From Paenibacillus artemisiicola (GTDB lineage: Bacteria; Bacillota; Bacilli; Paenibacillales; Paenibacillaceae), in the NCBI RefSeq assembly GCF_017652985.1, contig NZ_JAGGDJ010000019.1, positions 1 through 64,000 on the forward strand: a DNA stretch of 64,000 bases, given 5' to 3'. This document shows, piece by piece, positions 10,168-18,356 of this stretch. Under the pieces are notes generated by a model. That model searched no databases and had not been told where the DNA came from. It saw only the letters and a list, made by a program, of their open reading frames with translations. Positions within the stretch are counted from its first letter, which is position 1. Every line of letters begins with the position of its first letter. The translations under genes and the position numbers were made by a program.

Positions 10168-10198
10168 GAAAAAAGAGCGGCCCATGGGGACCGCTCTT
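10168..10198 (-). terminator. Intrinsic terminator after the RlmI-like gene
   Basis: On the minus strand AAGAGCGG pairs with CCGCTCTT across a 10-base loop and is followed by a run of T. It lies about 145 bp beyond the stop codon at 10343. Confidence 0.8.
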
Positions 10199-10342
10199 GC
10201 TCGCATGCCGACTCTCTGATCTTGCCGCGCCTCGCCGCCTGCCGTTTCCGCGTCAAACGGAGCCCGCCGCTCCTTTCGGAACCCGCGTCTTCCCCGCTCC
10301 GCGCATCCGACGCTGCTTCGGCCGTTCGGCGCCGCCGGTTCC

Positions 10343-11809
10343 TTACTTGCTCCGCACCTCGAAAATGGCAAACTTCAAGTAATGGCCTTCGCCCACGCCG
10401 AGAATTTGCGGATGGTCCTTGCCCGCCGCGCGCCATTCAATGAGCCGCAGCGTCTTGCCGGCATCGGCCGCCGCCGCCTGGATCGTCTCCAGGAACAGCT
10501 CGGGCCGCATGTGGTACGAGCAGCTGGCCGTCACGAGATAGCCGCCTTCGTTCACCAGCTTCATGCCCTGCAGGTTGATGTCTTTGTAGCCTCTGACCGC
10601 GCCCTCGACCGCGTGCTTCGTCTTCGCGAACGCCGGCGGATCGAGGATGACGACGTCCCATTTGCGGCCCGTCTCCCCGCTCAGCGGCTTCGACGTGTCG
10701 ACCTTCGCGCCGCTGCCGGCAGCGGCGGCCTTGCCCCGCTCCATCCGCTCCTCGATCCCCTTCGCCTGCGCACGCAAATACGCGAACGCGTCCGCGACCA
10801 CGAATTCGACGCGGTCCGAGAACCCGTTGCGCTCGACGTTGCGCTTCGCCGTCTCCACGGCGTGGGCGGAGACGTCCAGGCACGTCACCTTCTTCGCCCC
10901 GTATTTGCACGCGTGCAGCGTGAAGCTGCCCGTGTGGGCGAAGCATTCCAGCACCGTCGCGCCGTCCCAGTACGGGAAGGTGACGACTTTGCCGTTCGCG
11001 TTGACCGGAACGGGCCGGCGCTCCTCCAGCTCGGCAATCGTGCCGGTATCGTCGGCCTCCGCGGCTTGGTCGTCCGCGGGCTGTTCGACGAGCCGGATGC
11101 CGCTGCGCGCGCCCCATCCCGTCATGAGCGGCGCGATCGACGCGCGGTTCTCGCGCTGGTCGAAGAAATAGCCCGTTTTTTGCCCTTCGACGATGTCGAC
11201 CTCCAGCTTGAGGCCGTTCTCCGTAATCTCCACGATGCGCGAGCATTCGCCGTAGAGCACGCCGGTCCGTTCCTCGAGCCCTTCCAGGGCGCGCACGGAT
11301 ACGTCGCTCCGTTCGTAGATGCCCTCAGGCGCGAACACGGCGACGAGCGCCGCCACGAGCGCGTCCCGGTGCGCTTCCATCCCCAGCGTCAGCAGCTGGA
11401 CGACGAGCACGCCGCCGAACCGGTCGACGATGAGCCCCGGGAGAAAATCCGCTTCGCCGTACACGAGCCGGCAATCGCGGCCGTTCACGAAGCGCCGCCG
11501 ATGCTGCTCGCACTGCCGGAACCGTTCCGCGAAAAACGCCTCGTCCATCGCCTCGACCGGCCGGTGCGCGACGACGCGTACCGCGATTTGCGAGGCCGGG
11601 TTCCAATAGCCCGTCGCCAAATACCGGCCCTGGTGATTGACGACGTCCACCAGGCCGCCGGGCGCGCCTTCGCCTTCGATCCGCTCGATCTCGCTCGCGA
11701 AAATCCACGGATGGCCGCCTTCCGTTCTTTTCTTGCGTTCCTTCTTCAATACCGCTCTTGCGCGTTCCATCTCTGCTTCCGCCTCTTTCGCCCCTGAAAT
11801 GCTTGTCAT
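10343..11809 (-). CDS. Class I SAM-dependent rRNA methyltransferase, RlmI-like
   Basis: A 488-residue protein of the RlmI/YccW family, which methylates a cytosine of 23S rRNA. It has an N-terminal PUA-type segment (HPWIFASEIERIEG), a SAM-binding region (VLECFAHTGSFTLHAC and TCLDVSAHAVETAKRN) and the catalytic DPPAFAKTK motif. It is longer than the usual roughly 390-400 residues because of two insertions: one after the QRENRASIAPL segment, rich in Ala, Asp and Glu, and one (ERMERGKAAAAGSGAKVDTS region) before the DPPAF motif. The start is uncertain: ATG at 11809 is given, but ATG at 11770 (MERARAV) is also possible. It is divergent from the transporter gene. Which C residue is modified cannot be read from sequence. 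Confidence 0.85.
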   Translation of the reverse strand: MTSISGAKEAEAEMERARAVLKKERKKRTEGGHPWIFASEIERIEGEGAPGGLVDVVNHQGRYLATGYWNPASQIAVRVVAHRPVEAMDEAFFAERFRQCEQHRRRFVNGRDCRLVYGEADFLPGLIVDRFGGVLVVQLLTLGMEAHRDALVAALVAVFAPEGIYERSDVSVRALEGLEERTGVLYGECSRIVEITENGLKLEVDIVEGQKTGYFFDQRENRASIAPLMTGWGARSGIRLVEQPADDQAAEADDTGTIAELEERRPVPVNANGKVVTFPYWDGATVLECFAHTGSFTLHACKYGAKKVTCLDVSAHAVETAKRNVERNGFSDRVEFVVADAFAYLRAQAKGIEERMERGKAAAAGSGAKVDTSKPLSGETGRKWDVVILDPPAFAKTKHAVEGAVRGYKDINLQGMKLVNEGGYLVTASCSYHMRPELFLETIQAAAADAGKTLRLIEWRAAGKDHPQILGVGEGHYLKFAIFEVRSK

Positions 11810-11933
11810 GCTTGTCTCGCCGTTCGCATATGTATCGTTACCTGATAAACCGCCGGATTGAATCGCGTCGTCGAATCGGCTTGCCGCCGTCCTTCGTTCG
11901 CCGCATTCCCGCCGTAAAGGAGCTTGCCCGATT

Positions 11934-12917
11934 ATGCTGTTCACCATCGCGCTGCCGATGCTCGGCGGCTTCGTCTTATTCCTCTCCGGCATGCGGACGA
12001 TGGAGCTCGCCCTGCATCGTTCCGTCGGACGCAATCTACATCGCCTCCTGGAACGGTTCACCTCCACGCCCCTGCACGGCTTGTTGGTCGGAACCGCGGC
12101 GTCGGCCGTCCTGCAGAGCAGCACCGCCGTGACGGTGATGGCGATCGGCATGGTCAATGCCGGCCTGCTGACGTTCCCGCGCACGCTCGGCATCGTGCTC
12201 GGTACCAATATCGGCACCTGCCTGACCACGGAGCTGATCGGCTTGAACCTGAGCCGCTTCGCCCCGCCGCTGCTCGCCTGCTCGCTCGCCCTCTGGCTGC
12301 TGACCGCGCTCTTCGGCGAAATGGAATTCGGCCGCGGCAGCGCGGCAATGCGGCGCATCGGACGCGCGATCGTCCCCTTGCGCACCGGCGCCGTCGTGGC
12401 CGGCGGCTTCGCCCTCCTGCTCGTCGGCATCGCGATGATGCAGTCGATCGCGCCGGCCATCCAATCGACGCCGTTCTTCGGCGCCTTCCTGCGCCATGCG
12501 GAAACGAGCGTCCTCTGGGGCCTCGCGGCCGGCGTGGTGCTGACCGCCGTCATTCACAGCGGCGCGGCCGTCATCGGCATCGCGATGGGCCTGGCCGAAT
12601 CCGGCGTCATGCCCGTCGAGGTCGGCATCGCCATCGTGCTCGGCGCCAACGTCGGCACCTGCGTCACGGCGGTCATCGCCGCGATCGGCGGCACGCCCTC
12701 CGGCCGGTTCGTCGCCTGGTCGCACGTGCTGCTGAACGTCGGCGGCGCCGCCTTGTTCGCCCCGTTCACGGCGCAGCTCGGGCAGGCCGCGGCTTGGATG
12801 ACCGCGTCGCCCGCCGCCCAAATCGCCCACGCGCAAACCATCTTCAACATCGTCTGCTCGCTGCTCGCGCTGCCCGTCTGCTACCATCCTCGGCTCCGTC
12901 GGTTCCGAGCCGGATGA
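11934..12917 (+). CDS. yqeW: Na/Pi cotransporter family protein, YqeW type
   Basis: A 327-residue integral membrane protein of the Na+/phosphate cotransporter II (NptA/YqeW) family. It has two inverted halves of hydrophobic helices. The first half carries the family motif QSSTAVTV (near residue 62), and the second has HSGAAVIGIA at the equivalent place instead of the usual QSS-type motif. GTNIGTC and GANVGTC are the matching halves of the second signature. A good Shine-Dalgarno (AAAGGAG) sits 11 bp before ATG. In B. subtilis yqeW lies beside mtaB (yqeV); here it is separated from mtaB only by the Nudix gene, which supports orthology. Transport of phosphate is inferred from family membership. 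Confidence 0.85.
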   Translation: MLFTIALPMLGGFVLFLSGMRTMELALHRSVGRNLHRLLERFTSTPLHGLLVGTAASAVLQSSTAVTVMAIGMVNAGLLTFPRTLGIVLGTNIGTCLTTELIGLNLSRFAPPLLACSLALWLLTALFGEMEFGRGSAAMRRIGRAIVPLRTGAVVAGGFALLLVGIAMMQSIAPAIQSTPFFGAFLRHAETSVLWGLAAGVVLTAVIHSGAAVIGIAMGLAESGVMPVEVGIAIVLGANVGTCVTAVIAAIGGTPSGRFVAWSHVLLNVGGAALFAPFTAQLGQAAAWMTASPAAQIAHAQTIFNIVCSLLALPVCYHPRLRRFRAG

Positions 12918-12956
12918 CGGACGCGGCTCCCGCGCCCTCCAGAGCCTGCTTTTTAG

Positions 12957-13394
12957 TTAATTGCCGTCCATGAACGTAAACCCGAGCAGACGCAGCGCCC
13001 CGCCCAAAATCCGGTCGTTGTTGTTGTAGCCGGACTGCTTCTGCCTGCGCCACGCGTCCGCCGGCTCGAACCATTCCACGCCGCGGATTTCCTCCACTTG
13101 CGCCTGCAGCTTGCCGCCGACGGCTTCCACGAGGTAATAATGGACTTCTTTGTCGACGAGACCCTTGGCCTCGTGGCTGTACCGATACTTGATCTGATCG
13201 ATCGGGGACACGATCTTGCCTTGGATTCCGGTCTCTTCCGAAATTTCGCGCAGGGCCGTTTGCTCCACGGTTTCGCCTTGTTCCATCTTGCCCTTGGGCA
13301 GCGAGATTTTGCCGTAGCGGTCTTGAATAAGCTGAATTTGAAGCTCGCCGTTCACCCGGCGAAATACGACGCCGCCTGCTGAAATTTCTTTCAT
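12957..13394 (-). CDS. Nudix hydrolase
   Basis: A 145-residue Nudix protein. The Nudix box is complete: a Gly in GKMEQGETVEQT followed by ALREISEETGI, fitting GX5EX7REUXEEXGU. The start MKEISAGGVVFRR is preceded by a strong GGAGGGGAG ribosome binding site; an upstream in-frame Met at 13442 lacks one. The substrate cannot be told from sequence; small Nudix enzymes of this layout often act on diadenosine polyphosphates or damaged nucleotides. It converges with yqeW and lies downstream of mtaB on the same strand, with a strong hairpin in between, so it is probably transcribed separately. Confidence 0.9.
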   Translation of the reverse strand: MKEISAGGVVFRRVNGELQIQLIQDRYGKISLPKGKMEQGETVEQTALREISEETGIQGKIVSPIDQIKYRYSHEAKGLVDKEVHYYLVEAVGGKLQAQVEEIRGVEWFEPADAWRRQKQSGYNNNDRILGGALRLLGFTFMDGN

Positions 13395-13438
13395 ATGTGT
13401 CTCCCCTCCGCCATCTCGGAATCGGCTCGGTATGTAGA

Positions 13439-13483
13439 GCAAGGATTCTTGCCCGCCTCGGGGGCGGGGACAAGAATCCTTGC
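13439..13483. other. Large hairpin between mtaB and the Nudix gene
   Basis: A perfect 13-bp stem (GCAAGGATTCTTG / CAAGAATCCTTGC) encloses a second GC stem (CCCGCC / GGCGGG). There is no T run on either side, so it may be a terminator needing a factor or an RNA-stability element after mtaB. Confidence 0.6.
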
Positions 13484-13503
13484 GGGTAAACCTGTTCGGT
13501 TCG

Positions 13504-14913
13504 TTAGGCTTGCAGCGCCTGCGGCAGCGGCTTGCGTTTGGCTTCCCCGGCCCGCACCGCGCTGGCGGCGCGTTCGGCCGGAGCCGTATGCTCCTCCAGC
13601 ACGCGGACGAGCACGCCTTGGCATTCGTTGACCCCGGCTGCCGTAATCTTCACCCGGCACAGCTGGCCGATGAGCGATTCGGTCCCGTCGAACGCGATTT
13701 GAATGTAGTTGTCGGAGTAGCCCATGACGCGGCTTTCGCCGTTCGGCCCCTGGAGCTCGCGCTCCGGAATGACGTCCAGCACCTGGCCGACGTATTGCTC
13801 CGCGTATTTCAACTGCATGCGCTCCGACAAGTCGATGAGCTGATGAACGCGCTCGTTCTTCACCTCATCGTCGACCTGGTCCTCCATCCGCGCAGCCGGG
13901 GTGCCCGTGCGCTTGGAGTACGGGAAGACGTGCATTTCGGCGAAGCCGAGCTTCTCCATGAAGTCGTAGCCGTTGCGGAACATCGCTTCCGTCTCGCCCG
14001 GGAAGCCGACGATGACGTCGGTCGTGATCGCGACGCCCGGCATCGCTTCGTGCAGCAGCCGGATTTTCTCCGCGAACTCTTCCACCGTGTATTTGCGGCG
14101 CATCCGCTTGAGCACGTCGTTATGGCCCGCTTGGAGCGGAATGTGCAGGTGGCGGCACATTTTGGCGGACTTGCTCAGCACTTCGATCATCTTGCCGTCG
14201 ATTTGGCTCGCTTCGATGGAGCTGATCCGGATCCGTTCCAGCCCTTCGATGGCGTCCAGGTCCCAGAGCAAATCCGACAAGCGGTAGTTTTCCATATCGT
14301 CGCCATATCCGCCCGTATGAATACCCGTGAGGACGATTTCCTTGTACCCGGCGGCCACGAGCTGGCGCGCCTGGTCGAGCACGCTCTGCGGATCGCGGCT
14401 GCGGGACAGCCCGCGGGACCACGGAATGATGCAGAAGGTGCAGAAGTTGTTGCAGCCCTCCTGAATCTTCAGGAACGCGCGCGTGCGCTCCGCGAAATCC
14501 GGCACGTCGAGCTCTTCGAACTCGCGCGTCTTCATGATGTTGCGGACGGCGTTGACCGGCTTGCGTTCATTTTGCAGGTCCTGAATATAGCCCATCAGCT
14601 TGTCCCGGTCCTGCGTCCCGATGACGAGGTCGACGCCTTCGATCGCGAGAATCTCGGCCGGCGACGTCTGCGCGTAGCAGCCCGTCACCGCGATGATCGC
14701 GTCGGGATTGCGGCGGATGGCGCGGCGGATGATCTGCCGGCTCTTCTTGTCCCCCGTGTTCGTCACCGTGCACGTATTGATCAAATACACGTCCGCGGTC
14801 GTCGTTTCGAAATCCACCTGTTCGTAGCCTTCGTTCTTGAACAGCTGCCAGACCGCTTCCGTGTCGTAGAAGTTCACTTTGCATCCCAATGTATAAAAAG
14901 CAACCGACGGCAT
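13504..14913 (-). CDS. mtaB: tRNA t6A37 methylthiotransferase MtaB
   Basis: A 469-residue radical SAM methylthiotransferase that converts t6A37 of ANN-decoding tRNAs to ms2t6A. The N-terminal MTTase domain opens with MPSVAFYTLGCKVNFYDTE and has Cys in LINTCTVTN and VTGCYAQ, binding one iron-sulfur cluster. The radical SAM CX3CX2C motif is in EGCNNFCTFCIIP. A TRAM-like domain ends the protein. The start ATG is 4 bp after the rsmE stop, so the two are coupled, matching the yqeU-yqeV order of B. subtilis. A strong hairpin follows the stop. Confidence 0.96.
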   Translation of the reverse strand: MPSVAFYTLGCKVNFYDTEAVWQLFKNEGYEQVDFETTTADVYLINTCTVTNTGDKKSRQIIRRAIRRNPDAIIAVTGCYAQTSPAEILAIEGVDLVIGTQDRDKLMGYIQDLQNERKPVNAVRNIMKTREFEELDVPDFAERTRAFLKIQEGCNNFCTFCIIPWSRGLSRSRDPQSVLDQARQLVAAGYKEIVLTGIHTGGYGDDMENYRLSDLLWDLDAIEGLERIRISSIEASQIDGKMIEVLSKSAKMCRHLHIPLQAGHNDVLKRMRRKYTVEEFAEKIRLLHEAMPGVAITTDVIVGFPGETEAMFRNGYDFMEKLGFAEMHVFPYSKRTGTPAARMEDQVDDEVKNERVHQLIDLSERMQLKYAEQYVGQVLDVIPERELQGPNGESRVMGYSDNYIQIAFDGTESLIGQLCRVKITAAGVNECQGVLVRVLEEHTAPAERAASAVRAGEAKRKPLPQALQA

Positions 14914-14917
14914 GTCG

Positions 14918-15685
14918 TTAGACGCCTCCCATTTCTCCTGATTCGTACATGAGGCAGGCGAGTCCCACCATCGCGGCGGTTTCCGTGCGCAAAATTCGCT
15001 TGCCCAGGCCGACGACGACCGCGCCGGCTTCTTCCGCTTCTTCGGCTTCGCGCTCGGTGAAGCCGCCTTCCGGGCCGACGACGAGCAATACGCTGCGCGC
15101 CCCGTCCCAACCGCCGTCCCGCGCGCGAGCGGCCACGGCTTCTCTCAAGCCCTTGCCGCCGCTCTCCTTCTCGTAGCAGAACAACGCCAAGTCGTACGAC
15201 GGAATCCGCGCGACCAGCCGCTTCCACGACGCCACGGCCTCGATCGCCGGAATGCGGCTCCGATGCGCCTGCTCGGCCGCTTCCTTGGCGATCTTGGCCC
15301 AGCGCTCCAGCCGCTTCGCTTCCTTCTTCCCGTCGTACTGCACGATCATCCGCTGGGATTCAAACGGCAGAAACGCCGCCGCCCCGATCTCGGTTCCCTT
15401 CTGGATGACCAATTCCATCTTGTCGCCCTTCGGCAGGCTCTGCGCGACGGTCACCGACCAGAGCGGCTCGCCGCCCATCGGCAGCCACTCCGCGGCATCC
15501 GCCTCAACACGGCCCGGCGACACGGCCGCGATTCGCGCCTCCGCCACGCGGGAGACGCCGTCGCTGACGACGATGACGTCGCCGGCCTCCATGCGCATGA
15601 CGCGCGTTATGTGATGAGCATCGTCCCCGGCGAGCACGATTCGGCTCCCTTCGATCTGCTCCGGCGTTACAAAATATCGCTGCAT
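14918..15685 (-). CDS. rsmE: 16S rRNA (uracil1498-N3)-methyltransferase RsmE
   Basis: A 255-residue SPOUT-class RNA methyltransferase. The N-terminal PUA-like part is seen in DDAHHITRVMRMEAGD, and the C-terminal knot has VGPEGGFTEREAEEAEEAG and GKRILRTETAA, the SAM-binding trefoil-knot motifs of RsmE. The start MQRYFVTPEQ at 15685 is preceded by AGGAAAGG; in-frame Met codons further upstream are less likely. It is followed immediately by mtaB. Upstream is the M50 protease gene rather than prmA, which directly precedes rsmE in B. subtilis. Confidence 0.95.
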   Translation of the reverse strand: MQRYFVTPEQIEGSRIVLAGDDAHHITRVMRMEAGDVIVVSDGVSRVAEARIAAVSPGRVEADAAEWLPMGGEPLWSVTVAQSLPKGDKMELVIQKGTEIGAAAFLPFESQRMIVQYDGKKEAKRLERWAKIAKEAAEQAHRSRIPAIEAVASWKRLVARIPSYDLALFCYEKESGGKGLREAVAARARDGGWDGARSVLLVVGPEGGFTEREAEEAEEAGAVVVGLGKRILRTETAAMVGLACLMYESGEMGGV

Positions 15686-15814
15686 CGGTGTTGAACCTTT
15701 CCTATCGAATCGCGGGCCGCCGGCCGGCAGTCCGCGTGAACGCTCCAACCTTCATCATACACGTTTTGAACCCGCTTCGCCAGCGGGCAAAAGATTTACC
15801 AGCGGGCTCGCGGA

Positions 15815-16531
15815 TTACATGGAACTCGCAAAAAAATCGGTCCAAAGAAGCGGCCAATTCACGGGATCGAAAACAAGCTCGCACCTGCGGCAAACGAACA
15901 GGAAGATATCGACCCAGAACGAAAATAACGGATCCAGCGTATTGCTCCGCAGCGCGGGAATGAACACGATCAGCAGGAACAGAAAGATGCCCCAGTGGGC
16001 CAGCTGGTCCATCCGGTACCTGACCTGAAGCGGAACGAGATCCTGAATGATCCGGTAGCCGTCGAGCGGCGGAACCGGGATCAAGTTGAACAGGAACAGC
16101 AGGATGTTAATCGTAATGAGATAATAGGAGAAATGCCCGATCGCTTGCTGCACGCCGTGCGAGGCCGTGCTCAGATAGCCCGTTTCGTTGACGATATAGA
16201 CCGCGATGATGCCGAGGACGGCAATCAGCAGGTTGCTGAGCGGTCCGACCGCCGACACGACGATACCCATCAGCCGGGGGTACTTGAACTTCCCCCGATT
16301 GACCGGAACCGGCTTCGCCCAGCCGAAGCCCGCGACGAGCAGCAGAATCGTCCCGAGCACGTCCAGATGCGCTCTCGGATTGAGCGTGACGCGCCCCGCG
16401 TCGTACGCCGTCCTGTCGCCGAACTTATATGCGCTGAACGCATGCGCGAATTCATGGACCGTGAACGCGATCATCAGAACGAGAAAAATAAAGGGCAGAT
16501 CCTTAAGCGGGTACCACAAAAATTGCGACAC
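15815..16531 (-). CDS. Site-2 protease family (M50) membrane metalloprotease
   Basis: A 238-residue membrane protein of the YwhC-type M50 family. The zinc-binding HEFAH motif is at about residues 26-30 inside the first hydrophobic segment, and the second metal site is NLIPVPPLDGYRI (NPxPPLDG type) near residue 170. Five or so hydrophobic helices are visible. Such proteins are intramembrane proteases or remnants of them; no substrate can be assigned. The C-terminal tail (about 30 residues after the last helix, with CRRC) is unusual. It sits between prmA and rsmE with gaps of 155 and 129 bp, an insertion relative to the B. subtilis order. Confidence 0.88.
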   Translation of the reverse strand: MSQFLWYPLKDLPFIFLVLMIAFTVHEFAHAFSAYKFGDRTAYDAGRVTLNPRAHLDVLGTILLLVAGFGWAKPVPVNRGKFKYPRLMGIVVSAVGPLSNLLIAVLGIIAVYIVNETGYLSTASHGVQQAIGHFSYYLITINILLFLFNLIPVPPLDGYRIIQDLVPLQVRYRMDQLAHWGIFLFLLIVFIPALRSNTLDPLFSFWVDIFLFVCRRCELVFDPVNWPLLWTDFFASSM

Positions 16532-16686
16532 GCTTCAGCCTCCTAAATCGATCGATTCGCTTAGCCGCGCAGAGCGACGACGGAAGCGTTTCTTGGCAGG
16601 ATAATAGACGGGCGGGTTGAAATTTCGAATGTCGCCCGCCCTCTGTTCCCTCGACAAGTCTTTCTATCCGCTTACCCTTTACGCCC

Positions 16687-17670
16687 TTACTCCGGCTTCT
16701 TCGCCACGAACGCGATCCAGTCCTGGTCGCGCTGGCGGTCGACGATCGCGAAGCCCGCGGCTTCCAGCCCTTCGGCCACCGCTTCTTCCTTGTTCTTGAA
16801 AATCCCGGACGCGATGTACGTGCCGCCCGGCTTAAGCGCCGCATAGACGTCGTCGATGAACAGGAGGATGATCTCCGCGAGAATATTCGCGACGACCAGA
16901 TCGACCGGCACCGTCACGTTGAGCGATACCCCGTTCCCGCCTTCTTCCTGGCTTTTCAACACGCCGAGCAGGTCGCTCAGATGCACCTGAACGTCGTTCT
17001 CCAGCCGATTCAACCGGCTGTTCTCCGTCGCCGAGGAGACGGCGATCGGATCGAGATCGAGCGCCAGCACGCGCTTCGCCCCGAGCAGCATCGCGCCGAT
17101 GGCCAGGATGCCCGAGCCCGTGCCGACGTCGATGACTTCCTCGCCGCCCCGGATGACGGATTCCAGCGTCCGCAGGCAAAGCGCCGTCGTCGGATGGGTG
17201 CCCGTGCCGAACGCCATGCCGGGATCCAGCTCGATAATGCGTTCGTCCGGGGATGGGACATAGTCCTCCCACGTCGGCTTGATCGTCAACCGTTCCGTCA
17301 CGCGGATCGGCTTGAAATACTGCTTCCACGCGTTGGCCCAATCCTCTTCGTCGACGAGCGCCGTCGTGATCGCATAGTCGCCCGGATCGATGCCGAATTC
17401 CCGCAGCTCGTCGATGCGCGGCGGAAGCTGCGCGACAAGCGCGTCGACGTCCGCGTCGAGCTCGGAGAAATACCCTTTGATGACCGCCCGTCCTTCGGGA
17501 ATGTCGTTCAGCGGATGCTCGTACCACTGGCCGAGCGACGTGTCGCGCGGTTTGTTGAGCGTGCCCGATTCTTCAATGGATACGCCGTCCGCGTCCATTT
17601 CATGCAGGAAGTTGGAAATCATTTCGATTGCCTCTTCCGTCGTATTGATCGTCAATTCATGCCATTTCAC
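16687..17670 (-). CDS. prmA: Ribosomal protein L11 methyltransferase PrmA
   Basis: A 327-residue methyltransferase that trimethylates ribosomal protein L11. The N-terminal substrate domain begins MKWHELTINTTEEAIEMI. The Rossmann domain has the SAM-binding IDVGTGSGILAIGA and VLALDLDPIA motifs and the substrate-site motif VVANILAEI (NIL type). The length matches the family. A good sigma-A promoter lies at 17734-17762. In Bacillus prmA follows dnaJ; here it is separated from dnaJ by a terminated two-gene unit. Confidence 0.96.
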   Translation of the reverse strand: MKWHELTINTTEEAIEMISNFLHEMDADGVSIEESGTLNKPRDTSLGQWYEHPLNDIPEGRAVIKGYFSELDADVDALVAQLPPRIDELREFGIDPGDYAITTALVDEEDWANAWKQYFKPIRVTERLTIKPTWEDYVPSPDERIIELDPGMAFGTGTHPTTALCLRTLESVIRGGEEVIDVGTGSGILAIGAMLLGAKRVLALDLDPIAVSSATENSRLNRLENDVQVHLSDLLGVLKSQEEGGNGVSLNVTVPVDLVVANILAEIILLFIDDVYAALKPGGTYIASGIFKNKEEAVAEGLEAAGFAIVDRQRDQDWIAFVAKKPE

Positions 17671-17733
17671 GCGTTCCGTTCCCCCTGAATATCATCGGTA
17701 TGCTGCCTGCGTATACGCAAACCTATGACGTCT

Positions 17734-17762
17734 ATTCTACACTAGTTGCCGCTTCTTCACAA
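17734..17762 (-). promoter_or_regulatory. Candidate sigma-A promoter of prmA
   Basis: On the minus strand TTGTGA and TAGAAT are spaced by exactly 17 bp, about 65 bp upstream of the prmA start. Because a terminator lies just upstream at 17819-17863, prmA would need its own promoter. Confidence 0.6.
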
Positions 17763-17818
17763 AACAGGCCTTCCCGCTCCGATGATGATAGGCGGCGGTC
17801 CCCGAGGCGCCCCGAACG

Positions 17819-17863
17819 AAAAAGCCGGATGCCCGGACCGCTGGGGTCCGAACATCCGGCTTT
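17819..17863 (-). terminator. Intrinsic terminator after the 63-residue ORF
   Basis: On the minus strand GCCGGATG/CATCCGGC forms the outer stem and CGGACC/GGTCCG an inner stem, followed by TTTTT. It ends the small two-gene unit downstream of dnaJ. Confidence 0.85.
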
Positions 17864-17881
17864 CGCGCTATCGCGTATGGG

Positions 17882-18073
17882 TTACAGCTCGACCGTGCCG
17901 CCGGTTTGGCGGACGAGATGAATCGCGCGCTCGACGAGCTCGTCGTCGAGCGTCGCGGTCCAGGAGGTGCCGTCGGAGCTTTCGTCGATGCCGTCGACGC
18001 GCAGAAACTGCAGCTTATGCTGCGCCTCCCGCGCCCGGCCGCCGTCGTCGAACGTCGCGCGGATCGTCGTCAT
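17882..18073 (-). CDS. Small conserved-looking protein of unknown function (63 residues)
   Basis: I do not recognise this protein. It has 63 residues, starts MTTIRATFDDGGRAREAQ, and alternates predicted strand and helix (a strand at 2-7, a helix at 10-22, strands around 36-41 and a helix at 44-55), which would suit a small ferredoxin-like alpha/beta fold. There is no signal peptide or membrane segment. The start is 15 bp after the YfhD-like stop codon, with a GGGCGG-type ribosome site, and a terminator follows closely, so the two small genes form one transcript. Codon use looks like that of the neighbours. Confidence 0.65.
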   Translation of the reverse strand: MTTIRATFDDGGRAREAQHKLQFLRVDGIDESSDGTSWTATLDDELVERAIHLVRQTGGTVEL

Positions 18074-18088
18074 GGCCGCTCGCCCGCC

Positions 18089-18265
18089 CTACAGCAGGCG
18101 CTGCGCTTGCTGCGTCGATTTCGCCTGCGCCCGGGCGTCCGCTTCTTCCGCGCGCTTCATCGCGATGCGGTCGGCATCGTCCGCCTGCTCCTCCGAAAAC
18201 TCCACGTCTTCGTTTTTGCCGATCGGCAGGTCGCCGAAATTTTGCTTTTCCAGGTTTTCGCTCAT
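18089..18265 (-). CDS. YfhD-like small protein (58 residues)
   Basis: A 58-residue hydrophilic protein beginning MSENLEKQNFGDLP. The middle (DVEFSEEQADDADRIAM) and the following acidic/basic helix (KRAEEADARAQAK) resemble the YfhD family of small Bacillus proteins, as far as I can recall their sequence. AAGGAG lies 10 bp before the ATG. A sigma-F/G-like promoter sits at 18311-18340, fitting a role in the forespore. No enzymatic or membrane feature is visible. It is the first gene of a two-gene unit ending in a strong terminator. Confidence 0.7.
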   Translation of the reverse strand: MSENLEKQNFGDLPIGKNEDVEFSEEQADDADRIAMKRAEEADARAQAKSTQQAQRLL

Positions 18266-18310
18266 CGTCGTCGGGCTCCTTCATGCGTGAAATGAAATGA
18301 ACACGAAGGT

Positions 18311-18340
18311 TAGCATAAACCAACGGGCGCGATTCTATGC
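18311..18340 (-). promoter_or_regulatory. Candidate forespore (sigma-F/G) promoter of the YfhD-like gene
   Basis: On the minus strand GCATA is separated by 18 bp from TATGCTA. This matches the sigma-G consensus GHATR-N18-CATNHTA at all but the first base of the -10. It lies about 46 bp before the start codon. Confidence 0.45.
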
Positions 18341-18356
18341 CTGGCGCCGCGCGGCG

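Larger units (their letters stand above)
10009..10342. other. Intergenic region between addB and the RlmI-like gene
   Basis: This 334-bp gap holds the addB ribosome binding site and candidate promoter at its left end and the terminator of the methyltransferase gene in its middle (10168-10198). I see no coding potential or RNA gene in the rest (10199-10342). Confidence 0.6.

Noticed and set aside
16532..16686. Possible terminator or small gene between prmA and the M50 gene
   Set aside because: Only a weak GC-rich pairing (GGCGGG/CCCGCC) with a large loop and no T run; no coding support.
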